A DNA stretch of 64,000 bases from Sciurus carolinensis. Taxonomy: Eukaryota > Chordata > Mammalia > Rodentia > Sciuridae. Both the position numbers and the translations under genes were made by a program. Shown one piece after another: positions 1-10,462 of this stretch. Location of the stretch: positions 61,501,498 to 61,565,497 of the forward strand of contig NC_062223.1 in assembly GCF_902686445.1 (NCBI RefSeq). The letters are read 5' to 3'. The notes beneath the pieces are model-generated. The model had not been told where the DNA came from and made no database searches. It was given only the letters and a program-made list of their open reading frames with translations. The stretch's first letter is position 1. The number at the start of each line of letters is the position of its first letter.

Positions 1-1257
1 AATGCAAAGAGGCCAATATAGCTGACAGGGACAGGGCAAATGAGAGAGTGTTGAGCTGAGGTTAGGAGATAGAAAAAGGCAAGTTGCATAAAGCTATGGT
101 CAAGATTGTGGAATTTATGGCATGTGGGACTTTTTACTTTAAGCATGATCACACTGACTTTCCTAGAAGATCATCCTGGCTGCTTTGGGGATCACAGGCT
201 CCCCTTTCCTCCTCAGCACTCTTCTTTCTGTCTTGTTTTCACTAGCTCTCTAGCACTTAGCAAGGCATCTCTCACAGAGTTGTCACTCAGTAATTACTAC
301 TTGATTATGTTGACCAGAATTCTGTTCCCAGCTTTGCATTAGACTCATCATGAGAGTTGAAGGCATTTTGATTGTCACCCAGATGGTCACCTTGTCTAGG
401 AATTTCCTCTCTTGGGGAACCTGTTCTCCAGATGTTAGGTGGGTATAAATTGGCATATGGTACCTTCTACAGCTGGCAAAAACACAGCTGAATGCAACAC
501 TGTGCACATCTGGTGCCCACATGTCTAACCGTGGACTTGATAGTCAGCCAGACAGCTGTGAACACGCTGCAGGCAGGAGAAGTGAGGTCCCGAGTACTGG
601 AAACAGATGGTGAGAACAAGTGACTTTCAGGACAGCCCGTGGCCATTTTTCCAGAGAGACCCAGGTGTCCAAGCCACAGCCACCAGGCAGGACTTCTAGC
701 CCAGGGCTTGCCCCAAACGCAAGCTCAAGTTTATTCAATTGGCAGGATTCTAGGGGCCTACTTTTCTCAGCCTCAATTTCTCTCCTGAGCTGGGAGAATT
801 TAAAAATGAGACTGAAGGGCCTCATTGCACCAGAGGGGATATGGATGGTCTTGGGTGGGTTTCTCTTTGTTTCTGGACCTCAGTTCTCTACAAACTAAGA
901 GTGATTGTAAGATCTCTTTATCTGAACCCCCGCAGGGAGTGGGGAGAGTCTCTCTGCCTGTTGGGCTGGCCTCATTCTCTGCCACGGAAAAGGCTGTGCC
1001 TTATATTTCAGCTGCCTTGGGAAAAAAATGACTTTTTGTTTTCTCTTTCACATTCTCCCTTATGAGGAGGTCACTTTCCTAAATAGAAATGGAGACTGTC
1101 AGAGCAATTAATATTACAATTTTAAAATGCCACATCATTGAAACTATTTTTCCACAAACAGTATTCTAGTTTGAGCATGAACAATTCACAGGGGTCTATT
1201 TTAAGCACTGGAGTCTCTGGAACATTTTGGGAATGTTCTTTAAAAGACACAGCAAAG
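1..1257. other. Unique non-coding DNA
   Basis: No repeat family, RNA gene or convincing coding frame is recognised. Open frames on both strands overlap each other, stay below 95 codons and show no domain, so they are treated as chance frames. Confidence 0.6.
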
Positions 1258-1259
1258 TC

Positions 1260-1445
1260 GCAATGCCAGGCTTGGTGGCTCACGCCTGTACTCCCAGTTA
1301 TTTGGGAAGCTGAGGCAGGAAGATCACAAGTTCAAGGCCAGCCTCAGAAAATCAGCAAGACCCTGTCTCAAAAATAAAATGAGCCAGGGTGGATGTAGCT
1401 TCATGGTAGAGTTTCTGGGTTCAGTACTAAAATCAACAAAGAAAG
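1260..1445 (+). repeat. Dimeric B1-ID SINE (B1-dID type)
   Basis: The first half is 7SL/B1-like, with the motif GGTGGCTCACGCCTGTA near 1274 and the GAGGCAGGAAGATCACAAG block near 1312. The second half is tRNA/ID-like (TGTAGCTTCATGGTAGAG, then a degraded GGGTTCAGTAC B box) and ends in an A-rich tail. This 7SL-plus-ID dimer is known mainly from squirrels and related rodents. A target-site duplication was not clear. Confidence 0.85.
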
Positions 1446-1925
1446 AAAAGTCATAGAAACGTGAAATCTCAGGTATTTTCTCAGGATTCTCAGTCTCTGA
1501 ACTGGGTGGGAAAAGAAAGTGTCAGTCGGGTCCCTCTGGCAAAGCGACATTTGTATTGACATGCCTCACAGGTCACAGAAAGAAGTCTTGGAAAAGAGAC
1601 CTGAAATCTAAAGAAATCCAAGGGAGGAGACGGATTGGGGAGTAAGAGGAAGGAACTGAAGGCCGCGAGAGAGCTGGCCTTTAACCTCGTCCCACCTGCC
1701 CTGGTGCCTCCTTCCATCTTCTCACATAATCCTCACACAGTGCCATGAGGAATGTAGTGTCGTGGCCCTCACAGATACAGAAACAGACTCAGGAGGCCAC
1801 CTGTCTGGGACTTGGTTGGAGTTGGTATTCTCTCTCCTTTTAAGCCTGCTCAGGAAACCTGCAGAGTGGCTATATGAGCCCTGTGCCTTGTTTTGTTTTT
1901 AGTTTGTTTGGTTTTTGTTTCCTCA
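1446..1925. other. Unique non-coding DNA
   Basis: Nothing recognisable. A short pyrimidine/T-rich stretch near 1890-1937 leads into the ID fragment. Confidence 0.55.
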
Positions 1926-1975
1926 TTTTTTTTTTGCAGGCCTTATGTATGTTAGACAAGTGCTCTGTCCCCAAC
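1926..1975 (-). repeat. ID SINE fragment interrupted by an LTR
   Basis: A poly-T run is followed by GCAGGCCTTATGTATGTTAG and AAGTGCTCTG, the reverse complement of the 3' half of an ID element. The match stops at the LTR that begins at 1976. A few bases after the LTR (about 2402-2415) may be the remainder. The ID copy would therefore predate the LTR. Confidence 0.6.
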
Positions 1976-2396
1976 TGTTTTAGTCAGTTTTTTTTGGCCA
2001 CTGTGAACAAAAGACCTGGCAAAAGCACTTTTAAGGAGGACAAGTTTATTTGGGGGCTCATGGTTTCAGAGGTTTCAGTCCTTAGATGGCCAGCTCCATT
2101 CCTCAGGGCCCATGGCAAGGCAGAACATCATGGCGGAAGAGTGTGATGGTGAAAAGTGGCCCAGGGCATTGCACTAAGAAGTAGAGAGAGCTCCCCTCAA
2201 CAGGACAAAATGTGTACCCCAAAGGCATGCCCCCAGGGACCGACCTCCTCGAACCACATCCTACCAGCCTCCAGCTACCCCTCAGTTAATCCCATCAGGG
2301 ATTAATTTACTGAAGGGTTAAGGTTCTCCCAATCATTTCACCTCTAAACCTTCTTGCATGAACTTTTGGGGGACACCTCACATCCAAACCAAAGCA
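1976..2396 (-). mobile_element. Solo ERVL-MaLR-type LTR with perfect 5-bp target duplication
   Basis: The element reads TGTTTTAGTCAG at the left edge and ends CCAAACCAAAGCA, so it is inverted. Internally it has the GTTTATTTGGGGGCTCATGG block shared by MaLR LTRs in reverse orientation. The flanks are CCAAC at 1971-1975 and CCAAC at 2397-2401, a perfect 5-bp duplication as expected for ERVL-type integration. No internal retroviral region is attached, so it is a solo LTR. The exact subfamily is not determined. Confidence 0.85.
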
Positions 2397-2402
2397 CCAA
2401 CC

Positions 2403-2625
2403 CATGCCACAAGCCTTGGAACTGGATCGCTACTCATTTAGCTTAAAGATCTTGGGCAAGTCACTGAACTCCTCTGTGCCTCAGTTTCCTCATCCAAATG
2501 GGATTTATAACTGTCTTCTTCACAGGGCCATTGTAAGGATTCAAAGAGTTAATGCAGAGAACACCTCAGGTGTGTGAGGTATATTCATGCTTGCTTGGCA
2601 CATGGTAAGAGCTACACCAAATTAG
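2403..2625 (+). repeat. MIR SINE
   Basis: Contains the MIR core: CTTGGGCAAGTCACTGAACT, then GTGCCTCAGTTTCCTCATC, GCCATTGTAAGGATTCAAAG and a final GGCACATGGTAAGAGCT. Order and orientation agree with the MIR consensus. Confidence 0.9.
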
Positions 2626-3345
2626 CTCTTTTTCTGATTATCCTGCCTTTATCTCAAGTTGTTACCCTAGATATTTGGAGAAGTGATGGAATTATCATTG
2701 CTGAATCTGTGCTCTTCTGCTTCCCTCTGCCATCTAAGCTCCCCTAACATCTGACACCTCCAAAATCTTCTTGTTTGCTGAATCTTCCTCTTTTCCATGC
2801 CCCTCCTTTATGCCAGTGATCTTGCTTCCCAGTCTTCACTCGTTCCCTGTGTGGGTCCTCTCTGCCACGTCCCAAGTGGAGGAGAAAAGGGTGAACTGCC
2901 CAAAGAGGATGTTGGCGGTTTTTCTAGCTATTACCCAAAAAACTTATCTACTCAATAAACACACAAGAACCAATACTCTTTTTATAAGAGAGGGGGACAT
3001 GACGGGTCTGGCCATACCAGCTCTGGCCTCTTATAACAACCTGGAGTTGTCCAACTCCCCTTTATTTATAATATACAGGTAAAGGGGACAAAGATCAGGA
3101 TGAGCTTCTTCTGTGATGGACAGGATAAGGTGGAGTTAGGGGAGCCATCCTCTTAGGGAGAAAATTCCAGAAGGAGACAGGGAACCACTCCCATGCAGCC
3201 CCATATTCTTCCTGGCAGTTCCTAGAATCCAGGCCTCTGCATCCCATGGTTCAATCTAGTCTAATTCTGCTAAATAAGAATGGTTTCCCACAATTCCCTA
3301 TGTCTTTAAATACTGAGCATGAATGAGCTCAAGAAACCATTGTAG
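2626..3345. other. Unique non-coding DNA
   Basis: No recognisable repeat or gene. A 103-codon frame (2771-3082) has no domain and is considered chance. Confidence 0.5.
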
Positions 3346-3448
3346 GGCTGGGGAGATAGCTCAATCGGTAGAGTGCTTGTCTTGCAAGCACAGGGCTCTG
3401 GGTTCGATCCCCAGCACGGCAAAACGAAAAACAAAAAAAAACAAAAAA
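3346..3448 (+). mobile_element. ID SINE with perfect target-site duplication and intact pol III boxes
   Basis: tRNA-derived SINE beginning GGCTGGGGAGATAGCTCAAT. It has an A-box-like TAGCTCAATCGG and an intact B box GGTTCGATCCC (about 3402-3412), then an A-rich tail interrupted by single C and G residues. The 12-bp direct repeat AAACCATTGTAG lies at 3334-3345 and 3449-3460. Perfect duplication and intact promoter boxes suggest a comparatively recent insertion. Confidence 0.95.
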
Positions 3449-3514
3449 AAACCATTGTAGATTCCATCATCAAACTTGTCACTAACCATCTACATTGACC
3501 ATTATCAAATTTCT

Positions 3515-3630
3515 TAAGATTTCAGTGACTTGGTTTCTTTATCTGTAAAGTAGAAATACTAATATTACCCCTCTCAGAGGACCATTGTGATGATTAAATG
3601 TTATTAACATGCAAAGGTCTTAGATGATTA
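3515..3630 (+). repeat. MIR SINE, 3' part
   Basis: Carries GTGACTTGGTTTCTTTATCT followed by the GTAGAAATACTAATA block and ATTGTGATGATTAAATG, matching the middle and 3' part of MIR. The 5' third is not recognised. Confidence 0.75.
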
Positions 3631-5728
3631 ATTGTTCAACTTTAGCTATTATTACTATTTATCACTGCCTAAAATGCTAAATTTGATTTTCTTTTCTAAT
3701 TTATACCCATCATTATAAGTGTCAACTAAAGTTCTACATTCCATTTCTCTCCCCCAAGCAACCTTCTCAGAGTTAGCCTTCTCTATCCTCTAAATTGGGG
3801 ATGGTAGCATGCATCAGAGACTTCTGGGCTTTTTAGACTAGTATCTCTATGTCTTCCTACTTCCTGAGGAGTAGGGACTTGTTCTTGACCATCTGTAAGT
3901 GAATGACTTTCCCTGTATTACCAGAATCAAATCAGGTGTTTTTTATTTTTTTTTCCCCCTGGGCGGGGGGGGGGGCGGCAGGGTGCAGTGGTCCTGGAAT
4001 TTGGGTTCTAAAGAAATGTACCTTTAGTGGGGAGGGATATCAGAGATGACTGAACCAGTCTCTCCATTGTCTTGGGAAGCCTTGGAAATTCAGAATACAA
4101 ATGATTTCCCCAAAATCACAAACGTATTGGGAATCGGCATGGTAGATCAGAAAGAGCAGATGATTTAGAATGAATCAGAGAATATATCCTCAAATTTAAG
4201 TTCCCTTACTTATCCTTATTACCTTAGGCTAAGTATTAGAACTTTCTGGACCTTGTATTTCCCCCAGTTAGGATATACTTGATTCCATCTATGGATGTTA
4301 TGATGTGCTGGATGGGATACTTTTCCTTCCATGGTTTCTGGATGATTTGCTTTTCCCTGAGAGGTTGGCTGCTAATGTCTTTTGGGGATATTGAGAGCCA
4401 GTCTTTACCCAGGGTCCTGGTGGTCATCCAGTGCTAGAAATCCAATCCCAACACAAGCCCTCAGGATGCAGGGTAAGGGCTATACTGGCCTCTTCAGCGA
4501 TTCTGCATTTAGGCTCATCTGGTTTGGTTCTCATCTTTCTCACAGATCATATGGGATGTGCCTGTCCAACATATTTCACCTCTTTAAGATCAATGAAGTC
4601 TTTCTCTGGATGGTCTATGAACACTAAGAACAGTCACCAGGTCATAGCCACAGTGGAGGCTAAGGCAAATATCTTCTTCAGAAAGATGTTTCCAGATCCT
4701 TTATTTTCATTGGTTCGCCAGAAAATCAAGTGGCTCTGGTTTAAGGAAAATCTCTATGTTCAGATTTCTTTCTTTTCTTTTCCTGGGTGTGCACACATAC
4801 ATGTACCTCCTCTCTCTCTACCTTCTCTTTCACCAACACCTATGTTGGAGAGCACAGGGGGCTCTCTTCAGGCAACCTGGTACTTTTACTTAGAAAAGAC
4901 AGCAGAGGTTAAATTGGCAGAGCCCAAGCATCTCAGAGTTGAAATGTCCACCCAAGTATCTTTGTCAGGTGCCAGAATCTGTATTTCATCCCTCCCAACC
5001 TGAGAGATGCCAAGAGAGAAATCTGAAGGTGCTTTCAAATTCTCAGTCTTTGATGATATTTATGAAAAAATAAGTATTTTCAGTGAGCATTTCTGAATGG
5101 CAGTCATAAGAGAGGATCTACTGAGCATAATTCATTTATTCCACAGAAGGAAGGACCAGGCCCTCCACTGAGCATCCATAAATGCTCAGAAATTAATTGG
5201 TGGCTATAGGAGTGAGGAGTCTTTGGTTGTAAGCGATAAAACCAATTCTGGCTAATGTAAGTATAAGAGAATTTATTAAGAGAATAACAGAGCTTCATGA
5301 ATCAATAGAAAAATTGGATAACTAGGCTCAAATGTGGGCTGGAACCAAATCATGTTGAATTAGGAAATATTTTAAGGTGTATTTCCATAGAAGAAGCAGT
5401 TGGGTCAGGGAGCTGCAGGGATAAATGAACTTTGGTCACTTCTTTCATGTTGGTATTAATTGCTTAAAAATCAGACTTCTCACAGAGAGCACCAATGAGC
5501 CAACCTTGGCCACAGATGTACCCTGAACCTGGCAGGGAAGTCCTTAGGGACCCCTTTGGCTTCCATGATGGGAAAGAAACCATCTGTATTTACCATTCCA
5601 GCAAACTTGAAAAAAACAGGGGGGAAAGTAATTTCTTCAAAATATTGGGATCTTCTTGGAATAGGAAAAGAAGTTTTACAGTCCTCCTCTCAGCAAAATT
5701 CTGTACCTACATTTTTACAGTTTAAAAT

Positions 5729-5731
<3 letters not shown>
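3631..5731. other. Mostly unique DNA with one 190-codon chance frame
   Basis: Holds the longest open frame in the window (4431-5003, plus, 190 codons). It starts inside unremarkable sequence and has no domain, signal peptide or repeat family that I recognise. The AT-rich part near 5190-5330 may be an old degraded repeat but could not be named. Interpreted as non-coding. Confidence 0.5.
3961..3983 (+). other. G-run, possible G-quadruplex
   Basis: GGG, C, eleven G, C, GG, CA, GGG: at least four G-tracts within 23 bases, directly after a T/C tract. Meets the usual G-quadruplex pattern on the plus strand. Confidence 0.6.

Positions 5732-5771
<40 letters not shown>
5732..5771 (+). repeat. (TG)n microsatellite
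   Basis: About 40 bases of uninterrupted TG dinucleotides. It creates two spurious frames encoding Cys-Val repeats. Confidence 0.95.
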
Positions 5772-5774
<3 letters not shown>

Positions 5775-6055
5775 AACACTTAATCATTAAACGTTTTTTT
5801 AACCGTTTATGTCAGGCATGTGATAACTACTGGAGATGCAGTGAAAATATTGTTTTGGGGGAGAAAGAGACACCACCACAGATACTTACCATACAACATG
5901 GCAACACACATTATCATGCACAGTCGTGGACACACACCCCTGCAAGTCTTCCCAGAGGAAGTGTCGCACAACCCAGATAGTTAAGCTCTAGAAAATGGAA
6001 TTAGAAAATGAGTTGTTCGTGATGTAGACATGTATACATCCTTCTGTTCTTGCAT
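5772..6055. other. Unique non-coding DNA
   Basis: No repeat or gene recognised. Confidence 0.5.
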
Positions 6056-6170
6056 AAATTCATTCAACAAACTTTCATTAGGCACCTAGAATGTGTGAGA
6101 ATTTGGGTTTAGTTGAATTGGAAAAAATAACTTCCATCAAACAGAAAGAACGGTTATAAATAAGAGGCAC
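6056..6170 (-). repeat. L2 LINE 3' end fragment
   Basis: AAATTCATTCAACAAACTTT followed by ATTAGGCACCTAGAATGTGT is the reverse complement of the L2 3' terminus (cattcaac...gcacctactatgtg pattern). Diverged. Confidence 0.65.
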
Positions 6171-6574
6171 CAAGGATTTTCCTTAGGATTTTTTCTCCTG
6201 ATTTCCATGTATCTCCTTCACCAAGATCAGATTCCACTCCACCATAGCTCTCATTACCTGCGCAGAAAAAGGCAGAACAGTTGAACAGCGACAGAAACTC
6301 CTGCATTCTTTTGCTGCTGGATTGTGGAGTATCTTGGCCCTCTTCCTGAAGAACTGTTCCTTCTTCTCATCCTGCCCTGGGACTGGGACACAGCCTGTTG
6401 GAGCCCTGTGAAGGGAAGGGGAAGAGGAGTTGGGACCTTGCATTCCTCCTGTTTCCTTTTTTCTAAGCCTCAGGAAAAAAAAGAAAAATAATCTCTTCTT
6501 CTTGGCAGTATTCTCAGGTTTGGGCATGTTCAGATGAGTTCAGAAGACCAGAACTACCACCCAAGCTCTGGACA
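6171..6574. other. Unique non-coding DNA
   Basis: No recognised repeat. A minus-strand frame of 114 codons contains a run of Phe from an A-rich tract and has no domain. Confidence 0.5.
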
Positions 6575-6665
6575 TCACCGCAGCATGTGACTCTGGACAA
6601 AGTTCTTCCCCTGTCTAGTTTCCTCTTTCCCATCTGACAAATGAGAGATTTGCATAACTGCTGAG
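6575..6665 (+). repeat. MIR SINE fragment
   Basis: GCATGTGACTCTGGACAAAG followed by TAGTTTCCTCTTTCCCATCT and ACAAATGAGAGAT matches the MIR centre (tgtgaccttgggcaag...cagtttcctcatctg). Confidence 0.65.
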
Positions 6666-8016
6666 TACCTTCCATTTCTTGGGACCCTTTGGTCTCAGCT
6701 CCCTCTCTCTCTTCATGCTGTCTGCACTGGGTCTTCATCTCAGATACCCCTGCTTCTCATTTCTTATCCTTGGAGACTCAGTATTCCCTACCTCCTCTGA
6801 GTTCCAGGTTTCCAACTGGCTCTCATGAAGAGACGCAGAAGTGGAGTCTCGTATCTCCCACCTCACCCAATTATTTCTTTCCTCTACTGGCAGCAACAGC
6901 CTTTAGAAAACTTCTGAAGAGGTAGCTGTAAGGATGGGCAAGCAAAGATAGAAGGCAGGGGAAGGCCTGAGGAGACTGAACCTCATTCTGAGTTCCTTGG
7001 CCCCATGGAAACCCCAAGCAGCATTTATCCCTGCCAGGGAATTTTGAAAGCACCCAGCTAGGCCCCACCTTGACAGAAATCCTCCCCTCTCTGTGCTCTC
7101 TCCCTGTGTTGTGACAGACGCTGCTCTGATACCGTTGGTACCCAGCTCCCAAAGAAGAAAACAGATCACCCATCACTGGGTAATTATAGAGCAACTGAAA
7201 GGCCATTTAGCTACTGTGTGATAAGCAATAGACTATTTTAATAATAACCAATTACCATACATTATAGTATATCATTTGGCATTTGATGATCTACTGGGGT
7301 CTCACCTGTTCCTTGCCTTATGGAGCATTTCACGGCTGTTCACACCTTCCCCACCAGAAGTTGTGTCAGTTTCTAATTGAAGCACTATTTTTAGGAAAGA
7401 GTTAGGAAAAGTTTGTAGAGATGGTGCAAATTATATCATGCCAAGTAGAAGGATGCATTCTGCCAAGTGTCTTTTCTGACAGCTCTGCCATTACATTGCA
7501 CTTAGCAGGATGGAGAGTGAGATTTGTTTCATGATCTGTGTTAGCCTTTCAACATTAAAGGAGGTGTAAACCTGGAGGCCCAATGTCCCAGAAGACCTGT
7601 GGGCAATCCAAACAGACACCATGCTCTGCTGCTCACCATTCCTTCCCCTGCTGAGATGCATTTTCACTGCCTGTTGAACTTGAAGTCACGAGGATGAGCA
7701 TCCCGCTACAGGCTTTGCCATGGAACTGACCATAGTGTTTCTTCAAGGGACCAGAGAAGAAGAACCTCTCTAAGATCTGCTCAGTCCATTTCCCTGGCCT
7801 GAACTCTCCTCCTTAAATTAATTCACTCAGCCTCTTCCTAGGGCACAAGCCTGCCAAAGAGAGAGCCATCCCAGTCTGGGTGCAATGTCCACTCCCACAT
7901 TCACGTATCCATGATGTGGTATCTTCCTCTTCATGATCTACCTCATGCAGAGGCTTAGTTCTAATCCTTTCTTCCCAATATGGTATGAAAATTGTTAATC
8001 CTTTTCCTTCTTCTTG

Positions 8017-8017
<1 letters not shown>
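6666..8017. other. Unique non-coding DNA
   Basis: No repeat family or gene is recognised with confidence. Overlapping minus-strand frames of 111 and 88 codons (6871-7206) encode nothing recognisable. Confidence 0.5.

Positions 8018-8078
<61 letters not shown>
8018..8078 (+). repeat. Compound (CT)n(CA)n microsatellite
   Basis: About 20 bases of CT pass directly into about 40 bases of CA. It lies 26 bases before an LTR that carries a second CT expansion. Confidence 0.95.
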
Positions 8079-8079
<1 letters not shown>

Positions 8080-8104
8080 TTGTGTTCAGTTTCCAATATA
8101 CCAT

Positions 8105-8362
8105 TGTTATTTATGATTTGGATCTTGAATGTCTCCCCAGAAGCTCATTTGTAGCATGATTCAGAGGTGGGGTTATTAGGCAATGATTAGGACTCTAATC
8201 TCATCAGTGAATTAATCCCCTTTATGAATTAATCCATCCATAGCTGAATGGATTATTGGGTGGTAACTCAGCAGGTGGTGGTGGTGTGAAGCTGAATGAG
8301 GAAGGTAACCATGGGGCATATCTTTGGGGTTTATATTTTGTCCCTGGCTTCCCACCCTGCAC

Positions 8363-8429
<67 letters not shown>

Positions 8430-8638
8430 TCTCTCTGTCTCCCTCCCTCCTTCCTGTTGCCATGGGGCTCAATAGCTTTCCTCTGCCATGCCCTTCTACC
8501 ATGATACTCTGACTCACTTCAGGCCCAGAGAAATAGGGCAAGGACTGAACCTCTGAAACCATGAGCACTCCCACAGTTTTCTTCCTCAACATTGTTCTTG
8601 TCAAGTATTCTGGTCACAGCAATGAAAAGTTGACACAC
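8105..8638 (+). mobile_element. Rodent-type ERVL-MaLR solo LTR with CT expansion
   Basis: Starts TGTTATTTATGATTTGGATC and contains GTCTCCCCAGAAGCTCATTT, the GAATTAATCCC block, TTATATTTTGTCCCTGGC, a CCATGATACTCTG block and the terminal TTCTTGTCAAG...GTCACAGCAATGAAAAG. The same order of blocks recurs at 14397, 56062 and 57676 in this window, which defines the family. The CT stretch inside has expanded to about 85 bases (8362-8448). Confidence 0.8.
8362..8448 (+). repeat. (CT)n microsatellite inside the LTR
   Basis: A long CT run with single T and G interruptions followed by CCCT and CCTT units. Sister LTRs in this window have only short TCTCTCT-like sequences at the same place. Confidence 0.9.
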
Positions 8639-8734
8639 AATCTCATTATTATGAATTCCCAGACTTATAAAATCCCAGTGTTTTCTGTTTGGGACAGGCT
8701 GATGGCACCTCCCAGTTCACTCTCTGCCTTCATA

Positions 8735-8991
8735 AAGTAGATGCAGTCCAGTCCATCAGACACCACCACATTGCCATACCCAGTCACTTCTACCCCATCC
8801 TCCAGCCACCATCCTGTACCTGGATTATTGCAAGTTTCCTAACTGGTTTGCCTGTTCCTACTCTGCCTCCCAATAACAGCAGCTGAAGAGATTTTGTTAA
8901 AACTATACTTAGATTATGTTACTCTTCTGTACAAATCTCCTAAGAGCTTTCCATCTCATTAAGAACAAAGAATAAATAAATGTTTTTTTTT
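8735..8991 (+). repeat. L2 LINE, left part (split by an ID SINE)
   Basis: CCTGGATTATTGCAAGTTTC, CTAACTGGTTTGCCTG and AGATTATGTTACTCTTCTG match the 3' portion of L2 (tggattattgcaatagcctcctaactgg... pattern). The match continues after the ID insertion at 9141. Confidence 0.7.
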
Positions 8992-9003
8992 AAAATTCAG
9001 AAT

Positions 9004-9128
9004 AATAGGCTGGGGTTGTGGCTCAGTGGTAAAGAGTTTGCCTAGCATGTGTGAGGCACTGGGTTGGATTCTCAGCACTGCATAAAAAAAAAAATTAAAA
9101 TCCATCAATAACTAAAAAGTATTTTTAA
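9004..9128 (+). mobile_element. ID SINE inserted in L2
   Basis: GGCTGGGGTTGTGGCTCAGT begins at 9008. The B box is degraded (GGTTGGATTCT). An A-rich tail follows. The 12-bp duplication AAAATTCAGAAT lies at 8992-9003 and 9129-9140. L2 sequence lies on both sides, so the order L2 then ID is clear. Confidence 0.9.
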
Positions 9129-9140
9129 AAAATTCAGAAT

Positions 9141-9310
9141 GAAAAAATAAAGTCAAAACTCACTAACTACAAAGCTCCTTGCAATTTGGTGCTACCTCAG
9201 GCTACCTCCCTCCATAGTCACCTTGCCACCCCTCCTCCCATCTTCTGCTAGTTCACCTTGCTTGATCCACTTCAGTCACAGTGACCTATTTGCAATGTCT
9301 TTGGATGCAA
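9141..9310 (+). repeat. L2 LINE, right part
   Basis: CAAAGCTCCTTGCAATTTGG and the pyrimidine-rich stretch with AGTTCACCTTGCTTGATCCA continue the L2 match from before the ID element (aactcctta...ggccctg... pattern). Confidence 0.6.
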
Positions 9311-9418
9311 TGTAACGGTTTTATTTTAAAAATTCTTTGAATCATCTGTAATGCTTTTTTTCCCCATTTTTATTAACAGGTTTCATTCTCATGCTTACAT
9401 TATTTTCAAAAGTTACCT

Positions 9419-9727
9419 TAAGGGGAAAAAAAAAAAAAGATGTCATGAAAATAGAAGGGAGACCAGCACAGGAAGAAGGTGATCAGGGAGAAGAAGGAGG
9501 AAAGGTGCTTGGAATTGAAACCCATCAAATGAGGCTGTATGCATGTATGAATATGCCACCATGAAACCCACTATTCTGTAAAATTATTATGCACCAATAA
9601 ACATTTTTAACTACAAAGATACTATTAGTTTCCAATCCTAAGATAAAAGACCTTTGTTAAAATATAAATAAGCATTATCGAAATATAAAGAATTTTAAAT
9701 TTTTTCCATTGCTGAACTTTAAAAAGA
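9419..9727 (+). mobile_element. 5'-truncated L1 3' end with probable 3' transduced DNA
   Basis: From about 9419 to 9612 the sequence matches the 3' UTR end of the L1 at 59340-61035: an A-rich start, CATGAAAATAGAAGGGAGA, a purine-rich block, then ATTATGCACCAATAAA. About 110 bases without L1 similarity follow, ending in an A-rich stretch. AAAAGTTACCT occurs at 9408-9418 and again at 9728-9738, as an 11-bp target duplication around the whole unit. The reading as a transduction is an inference. Confidence 0.7.
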
Positions 9728-9738
9728 AAAAGTTACCT

Positions 9739-10462
9739 CAAAAACAAAGTAGGATTTAGACTAAACTTTTGGGGTTTTAAGGTGCTTTAAACAGGGATCT
9801 CTTAGTTGCACATGGAATCCCACCCAAATTAGGATCTGGCAGCAAAGAAGGACCTTTGAATAAGAAGGAAGAGTCATTTTATGGCATTTGAATATACAAA
9901 GTGCTTCTGAACTGAATGTGAGCTGAGCCCAGGAGTTGGAGAGACGTCTGAACCAAAGTAGCCAAGGATTGGTGTTGGGGATCAACAGGGAAAGTGCAGG
10001 GTAATTCTGCTTGAATTAGGAAGATCCAGAAGGGGGAAATGTAGAGAGGGCACAGTGGGCTCCAAAGAAAATGATTAGGGAGTTGAGGAGCTGTAGAAGA
10101 CAGAGCAGGGAAAGTAAGCAGATGATGACCAGGGAGACACTGCAGGGCTGACAGATTCTCATCCTCCTGAGAGGTGGGCTCTCTCAGGCCAGAAACCAAA
10201 GACGTGATGCATGGTAACTGGAAGAAATAACACAGCCTTGGACCAGTGCGAAACTCCCCGCCTCAAGTTCAAATCACCTTCGTCATAGACATACTTACTA
10301 TTTTTTTAAATCACAATCATCTACATGTCCATTTTACTGTTAATTACCATGCTAAGGTCAGTGAAAGAGCCAAAGAAGTGTATGCTCCTCCCCTTCATCA
10401 GCTTACCAGGCAATGAGAAGGGGAAAGCACACACTGGTCAATTATTTAAATACTGTTTAGGA
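9739..10462. other. Unique non-coding DNA
   Basis: No repeat or gene recognised. A 106-codon minus-strand frame has no domain. Confidence 0.5.

Noticed and set aside
3346..3448. tRNA gene
   Set aside because: A and B boxes are present, but the sequence is the ID SINE with A tail and target duplication, and no cloverleaf 3' half is formed.
3631..4430. Processed pseudogene on the minus strand
   Set aside because: The reverse-strand reading at 4236-4427 gives a short frame without match to a protein I know; evidence is insufficient.
4431..5003. 190-codon open frame, the longest in the window, as a gene
   Set aside because: No domain, signal peptide or family resemblance. A frame of this length is plausible by chance in 64 kb and there is no promoter or splice context.
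5556..5980. Frames with Cys-Val repeats
   Set aside because: Translation of the (TG)n microsatellite.
8212..8604. 130-codon frame with an Arg-Glu repeat
   Set aside because: The repeat is translation of the CT/GA microsatellite inside an LTR.
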